Source of the DNA: Aphanocapsa lilacina HA4352-LM1
GTDB taxonomy: Bacteria; Cyanobacteriota; Cyanobacteriia; Gloeobacterales; Gloeobacteraceae
Direction of reading: 5' to 3'
DNA length: 38,860 nt
Assembly: GCA_019359725.1 (NCBI GenBank)
Contig: JAHHGR010000044.1
Location: 1-38,860, forward strand
Shown: piece after piece, positions 10,797 to 18,655 of the stretch
Layout of the letters: each line of letters begins with the position of its first letter
How positions within the stretch are numbered: the first letter of the stretch is position 1
Notes under the pieces: model-generated
The model's input: the letters and a program-made list of their open reading frames with translations, nothing else
Told to the model about the DNA's origin: nothing
The model's database searches: none
Made by a program: the position numbers and the translations under genes

Positions 10797-11105
10797 CTCA
10801 GCAGATTATTAGAAATCTACGCAGAAGACGGAATGCTTGTCATCAAGCCTGGCAAAAATGCTTCCGGGAAGACAGAAATCAGAAAGGCAATGGAAGCAAT
10901 AGCTGCACATTTTGATCACACCCTGCATGTCCGGCAAGCTGGAATGAAGATACTGGAAGCTGGGGATACGGCTCTTGTCCTCGCCAAAACCGTAGTTTCA
11001 GCCGCCAATCTGCCGGCAATCGAGAGGAACGCCACCTACGTTTTCACGAAAGATTCAAAGGGTGAGTGGCGTTGCAAGATTGATAACTCCTACGGACATG
11101 AATGA
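10797..11105 (+). pseudogene. N-terminally truncated SnoaL/DUF4440-like fragment
   Basis: In the frame ending at 11105 the text reads LLEIYAEDGMLVIKPG, then GKTEIRKAMEAIAAHF and GDTALVLAKTVVS, finishing with YVFTKDSKGEWRCKIDNSYG. This is the pattern of a SnoaL-like (NTF2-fold, DUF4440/YybH-type) domain lacking its first helix (the usual segment before LLxLYAEDA). The frame runs back into purM without a start codon, and the first ATG (10833) would remove still more of the fold. Base composition is lower in GC than the flanking genes, suggesting transferred DNA. Probably a remnant, possibly a translated short protein. Confidence 0.55.
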
Positions 11106-11200
11106 GTACCGCAGAACAATCTACTTGAGTGAAGCATCGCCCGTGAGCCTGCCCTGGTCATTTTTTAGCGTTTTTTCAGTCACCTAGCCTGACACCTGCT

Positions 11201-12154
11201 CTAATGTGCCCAGTCGGGCTTGATCGCCTTGCGGCTGTTGAGGAAGCGGTCGATGGCCATCGCCGCGATGCAGCCGTCCCCCGCCGCCACCACCGCCTGC
11301 TTGAACGGCGTGTTGCGGATGTCGCCAATCGCCCAGACGCCGGGTACCGAAGTCTGCATCATCTCATCGACCCAGACGCCGCCGTCGGACTTCATCTCCA
11401 CCTGGCCCGCCACAAAGTCGGTGATCGGCTTCGAGCCCTGCAGGTAGACAAACACCCCTTCCGCCGCTAACTCCTGACTATCGGATTCACCCGGGTGGCG
11501 TACCTCGACGGCGGTCACCCCCGCCTCCTCGCCCTTGATGCGAATCAGGCGCGTCTTCTCCCAGAGCTTGACCGACGGGTGGGCCAGCAGATCGTCGGCG
11601 TGGCCGTCCAGGGTGTGGGGGTCTTTGGGAGTGATCCAGTGCACCGTCGAAGCAAACTTGGTGAGCACCTGGGCCTCTTCGATGGCCTCGGGATTCAGGC
11701 CGACCACCACCACCTCGCGGTTGCGGTAAAATGCCCCGTCGCAGGTGGCACAGTAGCTCACCCCCCGCCCCAGGTACTCCGCCTCGCCAGGAATCGACGC
11801 GATACGGCCCATCGCCCCGGTGGCGAGCACCAGGGCACGACCGGCGAAGACTCCTTCTGGAGTATAGACTTTTTTGACAGACTCGCTAAGGTCGAGGCCG
11901 TAGACCTGGGCGCGCCGGTAAACGGTTCCGAATTCGACTGCCTGATCGCGCATCACTTCAAGCAGGTGATCGCCGCTCATCTCCCCGGGCACCCCGGGGT
12001 AGTTGGCAATCTTGTGGGTGATGGCAAGGGCGCCGGCCGCCGGGTTCTTGTCCAGAATGACCGTCTTGAGTTCGGAGCGGGCAGTGTACAGCGCACACGT
12101 ACAACCGGCCGGACCACCGCCTACGATCACCACGTCAAAATCGAACTGTTCCAT
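11201..12154 (-). CDS. Thioredoxin-reductase-like flavoprotein, DDOR type
   Basis: The 317-aa protein has a TrxB fold: FAD motif GGGPAG (12-17), active disulfide CATC (135-138, SYCATCDGAFY) and C-terminal FAD motif GVWAIGDIRN. The NADPH site is not conserved. The expected GxGxxA loop reads GLNPEA (152-157), and the HRRxxxR arginines that grip the NADPH phosphate are replaced by ITPKDP (174-179). This matches DDOR, the diflavin-linked disulfide oxidoreductase reported from Gloeobacter and Synechocystis, in which a second FAD sits near the disulfide and NADPH is not used. The assignment to DDOR is from recalled family features. The ATG at 12154 has a purine-rich GGGAGGGAG site upstream. Electron partners are unknown. 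Confidence 0.85.
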   Translation of the reverse strand: MEQFDFDVVIVGGGPAGCTCALYTARSELKTVILDKNPAAGALAITHKIANYPGVPGEMSGDHLLEVMRDQAVEFGTVYRRAQVYGLDLSESVKKVYTPEGVFAGRALVLATGAMGRIASIPGEAEYLGRGVSYCATCDGAFYRNREVVVVGLNPEAIEEAQVLTKFASTVHWITPKDPHTLDGHADDLLAHPSVKLWEKTRLIRIKGEEAGVTAVEVRHPGESDSQELAAEGVFVYLQGSKPITDFVAGQVEMKSDGGVWVDEMMQTSVPGVWAIGDIRNTPFKQAVVAAGDGCIAAMAIDRFLNSRKAIKPDWAH

Positions 12155-12257
12155 CGCCGCTCCCTCCCGACTGGCCTGTTGGCCTATCCCTCAGGTTAGT
12201 TCTCAAATGGATCGCAGTCAAAATGCGTACTTGCCTGCGCCGAGAAGCCACAGGCGC

Positions 12258-12740
12258 TCAGCCGGTTCCCCAGCGTTCGAGGGCACGGCGCAGTTCGCCG
12301 ATGCGAATCGGTTTGCTGATAAAGCCGTCCATGCCGGCGCGCAGGCAGGCCTGCTCATCCTGCAGGGTCGCCCCGGCCGTCAGGGCGATGATCCGGGGCC
12401 GCTCGGCGGCGGCGAACTCGCGCGCGATGCACCGGGTGGCTTCCAGCCCGTCCAGCATGGGCATCTGCACGTCCATCAGCACCAGATCGTAGCGCTGGCG
12501 GCGCAGGGCACGCAGCACTGCCTCACCGTCGGTGGCGACATGGGCCCGATAGCCCAACCGCCGCAGCAACTGCAGGGCCACCTTCTGGTTCAGGGGGTTG
12601 TCCTCGGCCAGCAAGATGCGCAGCGGCAGCGGCTTCACCCAGGGCGCTTCCACCGGCGAGGCAGGTGCCGGGGCATCGGTTGCCGCCGCCACGATCGTAA
12701 AGGAGAAAGTCGAACCCCGGCCGGGTTCGCTCTCCACCCC
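12258..12740 (-). CDS. Receiver domain cut off from the hybrid kinase by a frameshift
   Basis: This frame continues the kinase C-terminus ([13 protein letters not shown], the last ATPase strand) and then carries a complete response-regulator receiver. It shows [14 protein letters not shown] (acidic pocket), [14 protein letters not shown] (phospho-acceptor Asp), ALTAGA (Thr) and FISKPI (Lys). All phosphorelay residues are present. It lacks its own credible ribosome site, so it should be read as the downstream part of the same hybrid kinase gene at 12523-14826. If not a sequencing artefact, the receiver would be made only by re-initiation (a possible ATG at 12752) or ribosomal slippage. Confidence 0.7.
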   Translation of the reverse strand, partial: GVESEPGRGSTFSFTIVAAATDAPAPASPVEAPWVKPLPLRILLAEDNPLNQKVALQLLRRLGYRAHVATDGEAVLRALRRQRYDLVLMDVQMPMLDGLEATRCIAREFAAAERPRIIALTAGATLQDEQACLRAGMDGFISKPIRIGELRRALERWGTG

Positions 12741-14826
12741 AGATGCGTCCACCCATCAGCTCCACCAGACGCTTGCAAATTGCCAATCCTAGGCCGGTAC
12801 CGCCGTAGCGACGGGTGGTCGAGGCGTCCACCTGACTGAAGGGTTTGAAAAGACGGTCCATCCGCTCAGCCGGGATGCCGATGCCGGTGTCGCGGACAGC
12901 AAAGCGCAACTCCCACTTTGCGAGCGGGTTACCGGCCGGCCGGGCAACTGTCACGTTCACCGACACCGCACCGCGGGTAGTGAACTTGACGGCATTGCCG
13001 ATCAAGTTGACCAGAATCTGCCGCAGCCGGGCCGCGTCGCCGACCACCGCCTGCGGCACCTGCGGCTGGAGGGTACAGCAGAGCTGCAGATGTTTTTGCG
13101 TGGCCTCGGGCCTCAGCAAATCGACGCAGCCGGCAAGCAAAGCATGCAGGTCGAAGCGCTTGGTCTCCAGTTCGATGCACCCCGATTCGGCCTTCGAAAA
13201 ATCGAGAATGTCGTTGATGATCGTCAGCAGCGTCTCGCCGCTGGCACGGATGGTCTCGATGGAGTCGCGCTGCCGGTGGGTAAGCCCCCCGTCTTCGAGC
13301 AACACATCCGCAAGCCCGATCACGCCGTTCATGGGCGTGCGGATTTCGTGACTCATCGTGGCCAAAAATTCGTTCTTTGTGCGGCTTGCGGCCTCCGCCG
13401 CCTGTTGTGCCCGCGCCAGGGCGGCGTTTTGTTCGGCAAGCAGCAGACTCTGGGCTTTTTCTTGCTCCAGAAGCTTCGCCTGGTTGAGGGCGATACCCAC
13501 CTGGGCAGCCACAGCCTCCAGGAGGGCAATCTCCTCCGCAGTCCACCGGCGAAAGCGGTCGCGCTGTTGGACGGTGATCACCCCGTTCGGTTTGCCCTGG
13601 TAGGACGTGCGCACCGCCAACAGCGACTTGAGGCCGACGCTGCGGCACAGCTCGTGCATCGGGGCCAAGAGCGGATCGGTGTAGATATCGGGCGAGCAGA
13701 CCGCTCGATCGCACTCGAGCACCCGCTGGGCGTGGGGATCGCCCGCCACCGGCACGCTGCCGTGGTGCACCGGTGGGTAGCCTTCCTCCAAATACTCTGC
13801 GGCAAAGTGCAGCTCGGGCCTGGGGGTGGGCGAATAGACCAGGATGCGCACGCAGTTGACCCCCAACGCCCGACCTACCTGATCGACCGTGGCCTGAAAA
13901 ATCTGGCGGCTGTCGAGGCTGGAGCGAATCTGTTCGCAGATGCGCTGCAACAGCAGCGTGCGCTGCAACTGCTCCTGCAAAGCCGCTTCGCTGGTTCTGA
14001 GAGCTTTTTGCGCCAATTTGCGCACCGTCACATCGCGCTGGATGCCAAAGTGACCGGTGATGCGCCCCTGCTCGTCGTACAGGCAGATATAATCTCCCTC
14101 GACCCACATCGGTGAACCGTCAAAGCGGCGCTCGTCGGTCTCGACGTGCAACTTGCCCCGGTCGAAAAATTCTCGCCAGAGGCGTCGGCCAAGCTCCAGG
14201 TCGTGGGCAAACAGATCCGCGGGTGTCCGCCCGAGAAGTTGCTCGCCGCCGGCGCGGTACTGGGCAAGTAGCGCGTCGTTGACCCGGGTGAGCCGCTGGT
14301 GGGCAAAGACATAATCGAGCGTGCGCTCCTTATCGACGGTGGCGTCCCAGCGCACCGGCCGGTCGAGCATCATGAAAAAAAAACCGTCTAGAGATTGGGA
14401 AAAAAACAGATCCAATCGTTGCTCGCTGCGCCGCAGGGCGGCGCGGGCCACCCCGGTTTCGCGCCGCTGCTGAGCCTGGTGCAATGCCCGCTCCACCGTG
14501 AGTACCAACAGGTGCAGATCCGCCCCGTTGAGATAGCTGCGCTCCGGCGTCGAAGGGGTATCGCCAATCCAGACCAGGGGCAGTTCGCAGCAGTTGTGGA
14601 CCGTCAGCGAGCGCAGGAGCAAAAATGCATCGATCTCCTCCGGCCCGTCCGCCGCCAGGATCATCTCCGGCCGCTCGGACATGAGCGCCTGGTGCAGCGA
14701 CGCAGGGCCATCGGCCCACCGCAGGGCCAGGTCGTAGCCTCCTGACAGGAGCGTTTTTTTGAGATCGTGGACTAGCGGCTCGTTCGCCGCAACAACCAAT
14801 ACACGCAGGGAAAAACCGACAGCCAT
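12523..14826 (-). CDS. Hybrid sensor histidine kinase (PAS-GAF-HisKA-HATPase), frameshifted at its 3' end
   Basis: The N-terminus (about 1-120) looks like a degenerate receiver ([18 protein letters not shown]; the phospho-Asp position in PEMILAADG is Ala). Next come a PAS domain (about 135-270, ending [13 protein letters not shown]) and a GAF domain (about 295-450). The HisKA box follows with His493 in [16 protein letters not shown], then HATPase motifs [16 protein letters not shown] and [13 protein letters not shown] (595-695). No membrane helix is seen, so it is a cytoplasmic sensor. After LMGGRIWG (about residue 697) the frame turns to nonsense. The true continuation is in another frame, with the shift at a run of G on the minus strand (plus 12737-12740). 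The input signal is unknown. Confidence 0.85.
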   Translation of the reverse strand: MAVGFSLRVLVVAANEPLVHDLKKTLLSGGYDLALRWADGPASLHQALMSERPEMILAADGPEEIDAFLLLRSLTVHNCCELPLVWIGDTPSTPERSYLNGADLHLLVLTVERALHQAQQRRETGVARAALRRSEQRLDLFFSQSLDGFFFMMLDRPVRWDATVDKERTLDYVFAHQRLTRVNDALLAQYRAGGEQLLGRTPADLFAHDLELGRRLWREFFDRGKLHVETDERRFDGSPMWVEGDYICLYDEQGRITGHFGIQRDVTVRKLAQKALRTSEAALQEQLQRTLLLQRICEQIRSSLDSRQIFQATVDQVGRALGVNCVRILVYSPTPRPELHFAAEYLEEGYPPVHHGSVPVAGDPHAQRVLECDRAVCSPDIYTDPLLAPMHELCRSVGLKSLLAVRTSYQGKPNGVITVQQRDRFRRWTAEEIALLEAVAAQVGIALNQAKLLEQEKAQSLLLAEQNAALARAQQAAEAASRTKNEFLATMSHEIRTPMNGVIGLADVLLEDGGLTHRQRDSIETIRASGETLLTIINDILDFSKAESGCIELETKRFDLHALLAGCVDLLRPEATQKHLQLCCTLQPQVPQAVVGDAARLRQILVNLIGNAVKFTTRGAVSVNVTVARPAGNPLAKWELRFAVRDTGIGIPAERMDRLFKPFSQVDASTTRRYGGTGLGLAICKRLVELMGGRIWGGERTRPGFDFLLYDRGGGNRCPGTCLAGGSALGEAAAAAHLAGRGQPPEPEGGPAVAAAVGLSGPCRHRR

Positions 14827-14943
14827 GCTATCTAGAACACGAGCGGCACAGAGGTTGGATCTGAAGACGGCGGTGGGGAAGAGAGTGTCTATCGACTCTT
14901 CAGCTTACCCTGCAATGCCGGGAGCGGCCGGAGAAGCGCACCG

Positions 14944-15546
14944 TCAAGCAGTCATTTGTCCCTCCAGGATGCCGCGGGAGTGCAACTGGCGGCGCAAAGC
15001 GTCAGTGTCGGTGAACAAGATGGCGTCCATGCCCGCCTGGAGGGCACCCTCGACGTTGGCGGGCCGGTCGTCGATGAGCAGATGCTGCGCAGCGCCGGTG
15101 CTCGCCATCAAAGCCCGATACGCCCCCGGGCTGGGTTTGCGGTGACCGGTGTCACAGGAGACGCAGTAGCCCTCGAAGAAGCGGTCCAGTTGCAGCAGGG
15201 CGCGCGCCTGCAAAACCCAGTTGCTGTAATTGGAGAGCACCCAGAGCTTTTGGTCGTTTGCTCTCAGGGTGGCCAACAACGTTTCGATGCCGTCCACAAA
15301 CCGGTAGGCAGAGAAGAAGATTTGCTTGAATTCCTCCGGACAGGCCAATTTCAAGCCCGTATCCTCCCGGTAGAAGCGCGTCAGGAAACTCATTTCATCG
15401 GTCAGCCCCGTCTCGAACTCGATCCAACTGGTGGGGTGTTTGACTTGGATGAGTTCCTCAAGGCTCGTGCCCAGATAGACCGGTACCTCCCGGTAGAACG
15501 GATCGACAATCACCGTATCCATCAAGTCGAAGACCAGCAATGGCAT
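14944..15546 (-). CDS. HAD-family hydrolase, plant chloroplast FMN-hydrolase-like
   Basis: This 200-aa HAD enzyme has motif I FDLMDT (Asp7-Thr11), motif II LSNYSN, motif III GHRKPSPGAY and motif IV LLIDDRPANV. Motif I has Met where most phosphatases have the acid/base Asp (DxD), and Asp one residue later. That DxMDT form, followed by VDPFYREVP, HPTSWIEFE and GLTDE, closely resembles what I recall of the Arabidopsis chloroplast FMN hydrolase AtcpFHy1 (At1g79790). A role as a riboflavin-phosphate phosphatase is therefore a reasonable inference, unproven. I chose ATG 15546 (MPLLVFD) since homologues start close to the first strand; the ATG at 15573 would add nine residues. It follows a small DUF2949-like gene by 42 bases. 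Confidence 0.8.
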   Translation of the reverse strand: MPLLVFDLMDTVIVDPFYREVPVYLGTSLEELIQVKHPTSWIEFETGLTDEMSFLTRFYREDTGLKLACPEEFKQIFFSAYRFVDGIETLLATLRANDQKLWVLSNYSNWVLQARALLQLDRFFEGYCVSCDTGHRKPSPGAYRALMASTGAAQHLLIDDRPANVEGALQAGMDAILFTDTDALRRQLHSRGILEGQMTA

Positions 15547-15588
15547 TGACAACAGAGCCCTCCCGGACAACACCGACGATTGTATCGA

Positions 15589-15771
15589 TCAGGTGGGGCT
15601 GGATTCTAGAGTGCGGCGATGGCCGGGGCGATCGAGCAGTTGGGCCAGTTGTCCGAGATCGACAAAGCCCAGTGCCCAGGCAACCAGCGGCAACTGCCGC
15701 TCGTCTTGGGCGCGGCCTGCAGCTTTGAGTACCGTCGCGTATTGCTCCTTGCTCAGCAGTTCCTGCAACAT
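15589..15771 (-). CDS. Small DUF2949-like protein
   Basis: The 60-aa product contains RQLPLVAWALGFVDLGQLAQLLDR, which resembles the core of cyanobacterial DUF2949 proteins (LPMxLWQYGLxxLEQLxxxFDW). No function is known for that family. The ATG at 15771 has GGAGGT about 11 bases upstream on the minus strand. It lies downstream of marR and the 35-codon ORF and upstream of the HAD gene, all in one direction, so it may share their transcript. Confidence 0.5.
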   Translation of the reverse strand: MLQELLSKEQYATVLKAAGRAQDERQLPLVAWALGFVDLGQLAQLLDRPGHRRTLESSPT

Positions 15772-15808
15772 CTTTAATGGCTACCTCCGCCACCGGCGCA
15801 ACTGCACA

Positions 15809-15916
15809 CTAGTTAAGTGGGCGTTTATTTAGAATACTAAGTAAACAGGCGAAAAATAAGGGCATCACCACGTCGGGCAGGTGCTTCATCCAGGTGCTGA
15901 TTTCGCTCGCTTCCAT
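15809..15916 (-). CDS. 35-codon ORF, predicted small hydrophobic protein
   Basis: An ATG at 15916 follows AAAAAAGGGAACGGTC, an AAGGGA ribosome site at good spacing. It encodes MEASEISTWMKHLPDV and then a hydrophobic segment (VMPLFFACLLSILNKRPLN) that could sit at or in a membrane. It is preceded by a strong promoter with a MarR-like box (15958-16010). The 3' half of the ORF is an imperfect copy of that promoter region (see the repeat entry), so the protein tail may have arisen from duplicated regulatory DNA. No homologue is known to me. It could equally be non-coding. Confidence 0.35.
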   Translation of the reverse strand: MEASEISTWMKHLPDVVMPLFFACLLSILNKRPLN

Positions 15917-15994
15917 GACCGTTCCCTTTTTTCTGCCTGTCTTTTGTGGTCTATTATTTAGCATTCGTAACAACTGCTTAAAGAATAACGGCAT
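15815..15994 (-). repeat. Imperfect direct repeat, 51-base units
   Basis: Units 15944-15994 and 15815-15865 read alike on the minus strand. Both start ATGCC-TTATT-TT and end CTAAATAA--G-CCAC, and if translated give MPLFFKQLLRMLNNRP and MPLFFACLLSILNKRP. The first holds the -10 and operator of the promoter at 15958-16010. The second codes for the tail of the 35-codon ORF and keeps a near-palindrome TTAGAATACTAA (15829-15840). Confidence 0.6.
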
Positions 15995-16010
15995 CCAAAA
16001 TAACTGTCAA
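15958..16010 (-). promoter_or_regulatory. Promoter with MarR-like operator downstream of marR
   Basis: On the minus strand TTGACA (16005-16010), a 17-base spacer and TATTCT (15982-15987) make a consensus -35 and a good -10. Eleven bases after the -10 lies TTACGAATGCTAA (15958-15970), related to the SlyA/MarR box TTAGCAAGCTAA. It directs transcription toward the ORF at 15916, and its arrangement mirrors the marR promoter. Confidence 0.55.
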
Positions 16011-16011
16011 G

Positions 16012-16485
16012 TTAACTGAGGTTGGCGATCGCCCGGTCGAGCAAATCGCTGAGGTTGGCGCGCTCGGGAGCGGACATACCGGCGAGGGCCTGCTCCTTGA
16101 CGGCGCGGACCCTAGGCGGCAGCACCTCCATCAACTCTGCGCCCTGGGGGGTCAGGTAGACCCGCCAGACGCGCCGGTCGCGGCTATCGCGCTCGCGGCG
16201 CACCAGACCGCGCTCCTCCATGCGGTCGAGCACGCCGGTGAGTGTGCCTCCCACCTGCTGGAGCCGGTCGCAGATGGTGGAGGTAGGCAGGCCGTCCTCT
16301 TTCCAGAGACAGCACAGCACCACCCAGTGAAAAGGCGTCAGACCAAAGGGCTCAAGCTGATCCTGAAAACGCCTTCCCATCAACTGCGAGAGAATCCGTA
16401 GCCGGTAGCCCACCGCCGTTGGGGCTAATACGTCCTGCCACTGTTCAAAAAAAGCCTGCCGGGAAGGCTGGGTGGGCGCGGTCAT
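16012..16485 (-). CDS. MarR-family transcriptional regulator
   Basis: This 157-aa winged-helix regulator contains TPFHWVVLCCLWKEDGLPTSTICDR (positions about 47-71), the recognition helix region GGTLTGVLDRMEERGLVRR and the wing DSRDRRVWRVYLTPQG. These are hallmarks of MarR/SlyA proteins, dimers that usually repress a divergent or downstream gene and lose DNA binding on contact with a phenolic ligand or oxidant. No conserved OhrR-type N-terminal cysteine is seen; the single notable cysteines are in VLCCLW and TICDR. The ATG at 16485 lies just below its own promoter and operator (16501-16550), so autoregulation is likely. The next promoter downstream carries a related box, so the 35-codon ORF is a candidate target. 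Confidence 0.88.
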   Translation of the reverse strand: MTAPTQPSRQAFFEQWQDVLAPTAVGYRLRILSQLMGRRFQDQLEPFGLTPFHWVVLCCLWKEDGLPTSTICDRLQQVGGTLTGVLDRMEERGLVRRERDSRDRRVWRVYLTPQGAELMEVLPPRVRAVKEQALAGMSAPERANLSDLLDRAIANLS

Positions 16486-16500
16486 GGCAAAATTCCGTAG

Positions 16501-16550
16501 ATGCTTAGCATGCGTAATATAAGAATACCAAGCGAGTGCTCCGCGGTCAA
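16501..16550 (-). promoter_or_regulatory. marR promoter and operator
   Basis: Minus strand: TTGACC (16545-16550), a 17-base spacer, TATTCT (16522-16527), then TTACGCATGCTAA (16505-16517) overlapping the perfect inverted repeat ATGCT-T-AGCAT (16501-16511). The box sits between the -10 and the marR ATG, a usual site for autorepression. Confidence 0.6.
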
Positions 16551-16558
16551 GGATCCGG

Positions 16559-17848
16559 CTACCGGCTGAGCACGTCCTTGCGCACGTAAGGTTTCAGGGC
16601 TTCGGGCACGCGCACTGTGCCGTCGCGGTTCTGGTAGTTCTCGAGAATGGCGGCGAAGGTACGCCCGACGGCCAATCCCGAGCCGTTGAGGGTGTGGACG
16701 AACTCGGTGCCTTTTTTGTCGGGCGCTTTGAAGCGCAGATTGGCGCGGCGGGCCTGAAAATCTGCGAAATTCGAGCAAGAAGAAATTTCGCGGTAGCGGT
16801 TCTGGCTGGGTAGCCACACCTCCAGATCGAAGCAACGGGCGGCGGCGAAGCCCAGATCCCCGGTACACAGCTCAATGACCCGGTAGGGCAGTTCCAGTTG
16901 CTGCAACACATCCTCGGCGTCGGCCACCAGTTTTTCGTGCTCGGCGCTCGAGTGCTCCGGGCGGCAGAATTTGACCAGTTCGACTTTGTGAAACTGGTGC
17001 AGGCGGATCAGGCCACGGGTGTCGCGGCCGTAACTGCCCGCCTCGCGCCGGAAGCAGGGGGTAAAGGCGCAGTGGTAGATGGGCAACTGCGTGTCTGTCA
17101 GGATTTCGTCTCGGTAGAGGTTGGTGACCGGCACCTCCGCCGTGGGAATCAGCCACAGATCGTCGTCGCGGCAGCGGAAGCTGTCCTCGGCAAATTTGGG
17201 CAACTGTCCGGTCCCGGTCATCGAAGCGGTATTAACCAGGTAGGGGGGCAGAATTTCGAGATAGCCGTGGGCGCGGTGGCGATCGAGCATAAAAGCGATC
17301 AAAGCGCGCTCCAGCAGCGCCCCGTCGCCCACCAGGGTCACAAAGCGGGCCTGAGCCACCAGGGTCGCCCGCGCGAAGTTCATCAGTCCCAACCGTTCGC
17401 CCAGATCCCAGTGGGCCACCGGCTCAAAATCGAAGACAGGGGGGGTGCCCCATAGGCGCATTTCGCGGTTTTCGTTTTCGTCTTTGCCGATCGGCACCTC
17501 GGGGCGGGGCACGTTGGGCAAAGTCGGCAGTAGGGCCGCGAAGCGCTCCGCGAGCTCGCGCTCTTGATCCTGCAGTTGGGCGAGGGTGGCTTTGAGATCG
17601 ATTCCCCGCTGCTTGAGGGCGAACACCTCGGGGTCGCCGGCGTCAGTACCCCGGCGCAGCCGTTCGCCCACCTGCTTGCCAATCTGGTTGCCCTCGGCCT
17701 GGGCGCGGTTGAATTCGGTCTGGCTGGCCCGCCGCTGGGCATCCAGAGCCACCAGTTGTTCGATCACCTCAGCAAAGTCGCCGCCGCGGGTGTTGAGCCG
17801 TTCGATGAGCTTGGCGGGATCGTCGCGCAGCAGTTTGGGGTCGAGCAC
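16559..17848 (-). CDS. serS: Seryl-tRNA synthetase
   Basis: This class II synthetase charges tRNA-Ser. The 429-aa product has the long N-terminal coiled-coil arm that grips the tRNA (about 1-110, [17 protein letters not shown] to [16 protein letters not shown]). Class II motifs follow: motif 1 around [13 protein letters not shown], motif 2 with [22 protein letters not shown], and motif 3 [33 protein letters not shown] is the serine/ATP site. The start is a GTG at 17848, 13 bases after the ycf3 stop, so the two are probably co-transcribed. Confidence 0.96.
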   Translation of the reverse strand: MLDPKLLRDDPAKLIERLNTRGGDFAEVIEQLVALDAQRRASQTEFNRAQAEGNQIGKQVGERLRRGTDAGDPEVFALKQRGIDLKATLAQLQDQERELAERFAALLPTLPNVPRPEVPIGKDENENREMRLWGTPPVFDFEPVAHWDLGERLGLMNFARATLVAQARFVTLVGDGALLERALIAFMLDRHRAHGYLEILPPYLVNTASMTGTGQLPKFAEDSFRCRDDDLWLIPTAEVPVTNLYRDEILTDTQLPIYHCAFTPCFRREAGSYGRDTRGLIRLHQFHKVELVKFCRPEHSSAEHEKLVADAEDVLQQLELPYRVIELCTGDLGFAAARCFDLEVWLPSQNRYREISSCSNFADFQARRANLRFKAPDKKGTEFVHTLNGSGLAVGRTFAAILENYQNRDGTVRVPEALKPYVRKDVLSR

Positions 17849-17861
17849 CGCGCAGATCCGT

Positions 17862-18377
17862 CTAGTAGAGCAGCTCGAAGCGGCCGGTGGTCTTCAGCCA
17901 GTTCTGCGCTTCGATGTAGTTGTCGGGAGCGAGGCGCACCGCGCGGATCCAGGCGGCGGCGGCTTTGGCGTAGTGCTCCTCCGCCTGCTCGGGCTGACCC
18001 TCTTCTTCGGCCTTGGCGCCGCGAAAATGGTGGATGACCGCGATATTGTTGAGGGCCTGCGGCAGGCGCGGGTTCTCTTCAAGGGCTCTGTCGTAGTAGC
18101 CCAGCGCCTCGTCGTGGGCGCCGTTGGCGGCGTGGATGAGTCCGACGTTGTAATGGATGAACGAGCGGTCGTAGGCGTCCTCTTCGAGCTTGAGCGCTTC
18201 GTTGTAATATTCGAGCGCCTCGGCGTAGTCGCCGTCGGCCTGGGCCGCCATCCCGTCGCGGTAGTAGGCGAAGGCCTCTTTGGCCTGACGCTTGACCGGC
18301 ATCATCTGCAAGATCATGTCGGCCATGACCGTAAAGCTCTTGTCGATAAAGTTGTCGTTGCGCTGATTTCTGGGCAT
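17862..18377 (-). CDS. ycf3: Photosystem I assembly protein Ycf3
   Basis: Ycf3 is a TPR protein required for photosystem I assembly at the thylakoid; in Gloeobacter, which lacks thylakoids, this would be the plasma membrane. The 171-aa product begins [20 protein letters not shown], the conserved family N-terminus, and has three TPR units (about 35-68, 72-105 and 118-153: [57 protein letters not shown]). I chose ATG 18377 because that is where the conserved sequence starts. It is direct evidence that the host is an oxygenic phototroph. It precedes serS by 13 bases. Confidence 0.95.
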   Translation of the reverse strand: MPRNQRNDNFIDKSFTVMADMILQMMPVKRQAKEAFAYYRDGMAAQADGDYAEALEYYNEALKLEEDAYDRSFIHYNVGLIHAANGAHDEALGYYDRALEENPRLPQALNNIAVIHHFRGAKAEEEGQPEQAEEHYAKAAAAWIRAVRLAPDNYIEAQNWLKTTGRFELLY

Positions 18378-18495
18378 CGCGGGTCGCTTGAACGGCTTGC
18401 CTTCAAGATAGCACCCGCCGCCGGCCGCTATGCCGTCCGCGATGGCGGGCCGGTAATCGGGCAACACCCGAATCGATGTCCTTTATTTGACATTC

Positions 18496-18533
18496 TAAGG
18501 CCGGTGCACGGGTGTCGCTTTGCGGCGGCCTTA
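18496..18533. repeat. Inverted repeat upstream of ycf3
   Basis: TAAGGCCG (18496-18503) and CGGCCTTA (18526-18533) pair perfectly over 8 bp around a 22-base loop, in the gap between ycf3 and the broken FG-GAP gene. It could be an operator, a REP-like element or chance. The remaining gap to 18655 shows GC-rich partial dyads but no gene. Confidence 0.3.
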
Positions 18534-18655
18534 ACATCCGCGCCGCGGGCCGTGGGCATACCGTCGGCCGAGCGGATTTGTGTGCTCAATGATACACGGT
18601 AAGCGAAAACGTTGCCTGTACTGTCTATAGCTATTCGCTGCCTGGAGATACCGTT

